This document shows, piece by piece, positions 61,172 to 64,000 of a stretch of 64,000 bases of DNA. The notes under the pieces were generated by a model. That model was not told where the DNA came from. It made no database searches and saw only the letters and a list, made by a program, of their open reading frames with translations. The position numbers were made by a program, and so were the translations under genes. How positions within the stretch are numbered: position 1 is the first letter of the stretch; every line of letters starts with the position of its first letter. The stretch is from Sporomusa sphaeroides DSM 2875 (GTDB taxonomy: Bacteria; Bacillota; Negativicutes; Sporomusales; Sporomusaceae), in contig NZ_CP146991.1 of NCBI RefSeq assembly GCF_001941975.2, forward strand, positions 2,094,524 to 2,158,523. Reading direction: 5' to 3'.

Positions 61172-61288
61172 ATGGGACGTGGATTTGGCGGTGGCGGTTC
61201 TTTTGGAAACAGTTGGGTCATTATCATCATTATTATCATTTTACTATTCTGGATGTGCTGTGATGACCAGGGAATTGCTGATTGCTAA
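61172..61288 (+). CDS. YjcZ-like glycine-rich micro-membrane protein 2
   Basis: 38-residue peptide MGRGFGGGGSFGNSWVIIII followed by IIILLFWMCCDDQGIADC. It parallels micro-protein 1: Gly/Phe-rich head, a poly-Ile/Leu helix, then cysteines and acidic residues. Ribosome binding site AAGGAGG lies eight bases before the ATG. It has its own candidate late-sporulation promoter. Probably a duplicated pair of spore-associated membrane peptides. Confidence 0.65.
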   Translation: MGRGFGGGGSFGNSWVIIIIIIILLFWMCCDDQGIADC

Positions 61289-61318
61289 TATTCTATATTA
61301 ATGTATATGCTTAAACGG

Positions 61319-61352
61319 AAAAAAACACGCGTGATTTTACGCGTGTTTTTTT
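61319..61352. terminator. Bidirectional terminator between micro-gene 2 and the PBP gene
   Basis: AACACGCGT/ACGCGTGTT stem with seven A and seven T on the sides, at the convergence of two genes. Confidence 0.88.
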
Positions 61353-61356
61353 AAAA

Positions 61357-63558
61357 CTAATTTTTCTTGTTAGAATCAGTAGGTTTGGGCGGTGGTGGCG
61401 GTAGTGCCGGGTCAATGGTATTTTTGCTGTTCTTTGCTGGCGGTGGCGGTGGAATTTGCTCTGTTGTGTCCGAACCTTCGGTATTACCAGTCTGGGCTGG
61501 ATTCTTACCATCATTGTTAGCAGCATTATCCTTGCCGTCTTTCTTATCATTATCATCCTTGGTTGCAGTAACTGTCGAAACTTTGGTAGGTTGAGTGCCT
61601 TCGGCAAAAAGCTCATCACGGGCCTCTTTACTGGCGGCATCGTTGAGGAGTAAACCGTCCTGGGTGGATATTCTGGCGGTAACGATGCCGGAAGGCTTCA
61701 CAAAATCACGGGCAACATATTTGGTGGAAGCTTCCCGCATAAAACTCTGCCAAATTGTTGCCGGTATTGTGCCGCCGGTGATGCCGCTCAGATAGTCGGC
61801 ATTGTCGTAACCCATCCAAACAGCTGCTGCTAAATCAGGCGTATACCCGACAAACCAGGCGTCCTTATAATCGCTGGTAGTACCGGTTTTTCCAGCTGCC
61901 GGACGGCCAAAGTAGGCACCTGCCCCGGTACCCTGATTAATAGCTCCCCGCAGCATATCTGTAAGCAGATATGCGCTTCGTTCATTGACAACTACCCTTT
62001 CACGGGGAAGGGTTTCTTCAATTACTTTACCATTGCGGTCGACAACTTTAATGATAGCTAGCGGCTCAACCCGTACACCGCCATTTGCCAGCACTCCATA
62101 GGCACTGGCAATCTCCAGCGGGGTGACACCACGGGTAAGGCCACCTAATGACATGGCCAAATTGCGGTCATTGGTATTACCGGTAAGGACCAGTGTGGAG
62201 ATACCCATTTGCTGTGCATAATATAATGTTTTGTCAATACCGACCTGCTGAGCTAATTTTACGGTTACAACATTTAGTGATTGCTCAAGGGCAGTACGCA
62301 TAGTTACCGGACCGCGAAAGCGTCGATCGTAATTCATTGGCGACCAACTGCCAAAGCTAATGGGCTTGTCATCAATAATGCTGGCCGGTGTAAAACCGCT
62401 TTCAAGAGCAGCCAGGTAAACGAACGGTTTAAAGGCAGAGCCCGGCTGGCGTTCGGCTAGTACTGCACGGTTAAACTGATCGTTTCCACGGCCGCCTACC
62501 ATTGCTTTGATATGACCGTTATGAGGGTCAATAGCCACTAAAGCTCCTTGGGGCTGTTTGATGCCATTTTCGGTACGGCGTGTCGGCAGCAGTTGATTCA
62601 TAGCCTGTTCTGCTGCGGTTTGCATTTCGATATCCAAAGAGGTATATACTTTCAAGCCGTCTTTATATACGGCATCTGCACCATATTTCTCGATAAGCAA
62701 TTGCAGTACATAATCGGTGAAATAGGAAGCGGTCGCAGTAGTAGTAGTGTTACGGTTAACCAGTTTTATTTCGGTGTTCTTGGCTTTCAAAGCGGTGGCC
62801 GAATCAATGTAATCATACTTAACCAGTTGGTCTAATACTACAGACTGCCGTTCTTTAGCGGCTTTTAAATTGCTGGAAGGGGAATAATAATTAGGACTCT
62901 TAGGTATGCCGGCAATCATAGCACACTCGGCTAAATTCAAATCTTCAACATTTTTGCCAAAATAAATTTGGGCAGCTGTTTGCACGCCATAGGCACCTTG
63001 ACCAAAATAAATTTGGTTCATATACATTTCTAGTATTTCCTGCTTGCTGTATTGCCGCTCAATTTGCAAGGATAAAAAGGCTTCCTGGATTTTACGCTTA
63101 ATTGTCTGATCTTGTGAAAGTAAAGCATTTCTGGCTAGCTGCTGAGTTATGGTACTGCCGCCTTCAGCTATGCCGCGATTGGTTATATTAGACCAGATAG
63201 CTCGCAGGATACCCCGGGGATCAATACCACTATGCTGATAGAAACGGACATCTTCTGCTGCAATAAATGCATTTTGTAAATTTTTTGGTATCTTATTTAT
63301 AGATACCGGCAACCGGTTTTCTACTGAATGGATGGTTGTTATGAGCTTCCCGTTTACATCAAAAATTTGGGAAGAGACAGCCGGACGTATTTCCCCCTTC
63401 AGGCTGGGAATAGTATGGATGCTGGCCGTCAAAAATCCAAGGCTTGCACCTGTTAACATAACTAAGAACACAAGTATGGCAATGATGGTAACTGCCCGGA
63501 AATTTTTCTTGGGACGCCGTCGGCCTGACTCTTTATTTTCGTTATTTTTATCTTGCAT
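61357..63558 (-). CDS. Class A penicillin-binding protein (PBP1A type)
   Basis: 733-residue bifunctional peptidoglycan synthase. Cytosolic basic tail, one membrane helix (about residues 21-45), glycosyltransferase domain GT51 ('AAEDVRFYQHSGID', 'GGSTITQQLARN', 'QIYFGQGAYG'), then transpeptidase with SxxK 'PGSAFKPF', SxN 'SLNVV' and KTG 'AGKTGTTSDYKDAW'. The C-terminal tail (about 660-733) is Asp/Asn/Pro-rich ('PPPPPAKNSKN') and probably disordered. I chose ATG 63558 because GGGGAGG lies just upstream of it; the longer frame from 63582 lacks such a site. Confidence 0.95.
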   Translation of the reverse strand: MQDKNNENKESGRRRPKKNFRAVTIIAILVFLVMLTGASLGFLTASIHTIPSLKGEIRPAVSSQIFDVNGKLITTIHSVENRLPVSINKIPKNLQNAFIAAEDVRFYQHSGIDPRGILRAIWSNITNRGIAEGGSTITQQLARNALLSQDQTIKRKIQEAFLSLQIERQYSKQEILEMYMNQIYFGQGAYGVQTAAQIYFGKNVEDLNLAECAMIAGIPKSPNYYSPSSNLKAAKERQSVVLDQLVKYDYIDSATALKAKNTEIKLVNRNTTTTATASYFTDYVLQLLIEKYGADAVYKDGLKVYTSLDIEMQTAAEQAMNQLLPTRRTENGIKQPQGALVAIDPHNGHIKAMVGGRGNDQFNRAVLAERQPGSAFKPFVYLAALESGFTPASIIDDKPISFGSWSPMNYDRRFRGPVTMRTALEQSLNVVTVKLAQQVGIDKTLYYAQQMGISTLVLTGNTNDRNLAMSLGGLTRGVTPLEIASAYGVLANGGVRVEPLAIIKVVDRNGKVIEETLPRERVVVNERSAYLLTDMLRGAINQGTGAGAYFGRPAAGKTGTTSDYKDAWFVGYTPDLAAAVWMGYDNADYLSGITGGTIPATIWQSFMREASTKYVARDFVKPSGIVTARISTQDGLLLNDAASKEARDELFAEGTQPTKVSTVTATKDDNDKKDGKDNAANNDGKNPAQTGNTEGSDTTEQIPPPPPAKNSKNTIDPALPPPPPKPTDSNKKN

Positions 63559-63687
63559 TGTTTCCTCCCCCTGCAGATTCACTTACATTTGCAGCTAAAT
63601 ATTATTGAAAAACAAAGTTAAAAGGATTTTGATTCGCTAATCATTATATCATAAAAACTATTGATAGGGTATTTCTTTGGCAATCGT

Positions 63688-63716
63688 TTGCAATATTAAA
63701 ATTGTTATGTTATAAT
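63688..63716 (+). promoter_or_regulatory. Promoter of the terminal T-box leader
   Basis: TTGCAA and TATAAT with a 17-base spacer, divergent from the PBP gene. The gap 63559-63687 holds the presumed PBP promoter region, which I could not define. Confidence 0.75.
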
Positions 63717-63740
63717 GCGGCATAAAAGTAGAAATTTTGT

Positions 63741-63782
63741 CTGAGGTATCGAGAATTTTGACGTAAGATACTAGTACCTCAG
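63741..63782 (+). other. Unassigned hairpin at the 5' end of the T-box transcript
   Basis: CTGAGGTA pairs with TACCTCAG and, inside it, TATC with GATA. It lies about 20 bases after the expected transcription start and before the T-box Stem I. No T run follows. Confidence 0.5.
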
Positions 63783-63829
63783 GCATATAAAAATATACAG
63801 TATATTATATGTGAAATGTAATGAATAGG

Positions 63830-64000
63830 AGAAGTAAGTCAGAATGGTCTTTTAGAGAGCTGAGGGTTGGTGAAACTCAGTAGGCGGACTGGCTGAAATA
63901 CACCTATGAACAGCAGGCTGAAAGTGTGCAGTAGTAAGCCGGGCCGGAGCCACCGTTATATGGCTGGAAGTTTTTTAACTTCGCTTGAGTGGCTTATTGC
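63830..64000 (+). promoter_or_regulatory. T-box leader, probably tyrosyl (cut by window end)
   Basis: Stem I hallmarks are present: AGTCAGAATGG, TTTTAGAGAGC, GAGGGTTGGTGAAACTC. A candidate specifier TAC (63899-63901) is followed by ACC, which suggests tyrosine and a tyrS gene just outside the window. The antiterminator core and terminator lie beyond the end, so the call rests on the 5' half only. Confidence 0.7.

Overview
The window reads as the chromosome of an anaerobic, spore-forming Bacillota with an outer membrane, most likely a member of the Negativicutes close to the Sporomusaceae. This is an inference. Gene order over 0-23 kb follows the Bacillus/Clostridium yqfC-yqfD-phoH-pgpH-ybeY-dgkA-cdd-era-recO-glyQS-ccpN-ppsR-dnaG-rpoD-trmK-yqfO block. 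Sporulation genes are present (yqfC, yqfD, ytxC, YjcZ-like peptides). A secreted LptA/OstA-like protein, which fits a cell with lipopolysaccharide, is also encoded. Aminoacyl-tRNA synthetase genes are controlled by T-boxes in the Gram-positive manner.

Layout. 0-9.9 kb: sporulation, c-di-AMP turnover (PgpH), RNA maturation (YbeY), envelope lipid recycling (DgkA), Era, two membrane proteins, YqzL and RecO. 10-15.2 kb: a Gly T-box, glyQS, CcpN-like repressor and the PPDK regulator. 15.3-20.3 kb: convergent LptA-like gene, dGTPase-like HD protein, DnaG and RpoD. 20.3-21 kb: four tRNAs with interspersed repeats. 21-23.4 kb: trmK, a Nif3-like gene and RNase P RNA. 23.5-36.2 kb: an accessory, mostly single-gene region with nitroreductase, Gdt1-like exporter, a long glutamine synthetase behind an attenuator leader, rubrerythrin-like protein, small siroheme sulfite reductase, ComB-like phosphatase, two cell-wall enzymes (one behind a c-di-AMP riboswitch), an acyl-CoA dehydrogenase, a tRNA and a diguanylate cyclase. 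36.2-43.3 kb: three minus-strand tRNAs, prfC, ytxC, T-box-thrS and L20-leader-infC-rpmI-rplT. 43.7-58.6 kb: aldolase, KtrB/KtrA potassium uptake, an rRNA methyltransferase, T-box-pheST, zapA, a U32 protein and mutS2. 58.6-64 kb: a DUF2148 Fe-S protein, a divergent group of orphan genes around a YbaB paralogue, two tandem glycine-rich micro-membrane proteins, a class A PBP, and the start of another T-box leader (probably Tyr) running off the window.

Regulation is RNA-rich: four T-boxes, an L20-type leader, a ydaO/c-di-AMP riboswitch and an ANTAR-like attenuator. Three families of short palindromic intergenic repeats are visible, with no transposase, prophage or CRISPR array. The least explained items are the three repeat families, a 29-residue YqzL-like microprotein in front of the pheS T-box, a probable ATC start codon for the CNNM/CorC protein, the glutamine synthetase leader, and the orphan cluster at 59.3-61.3 kb.
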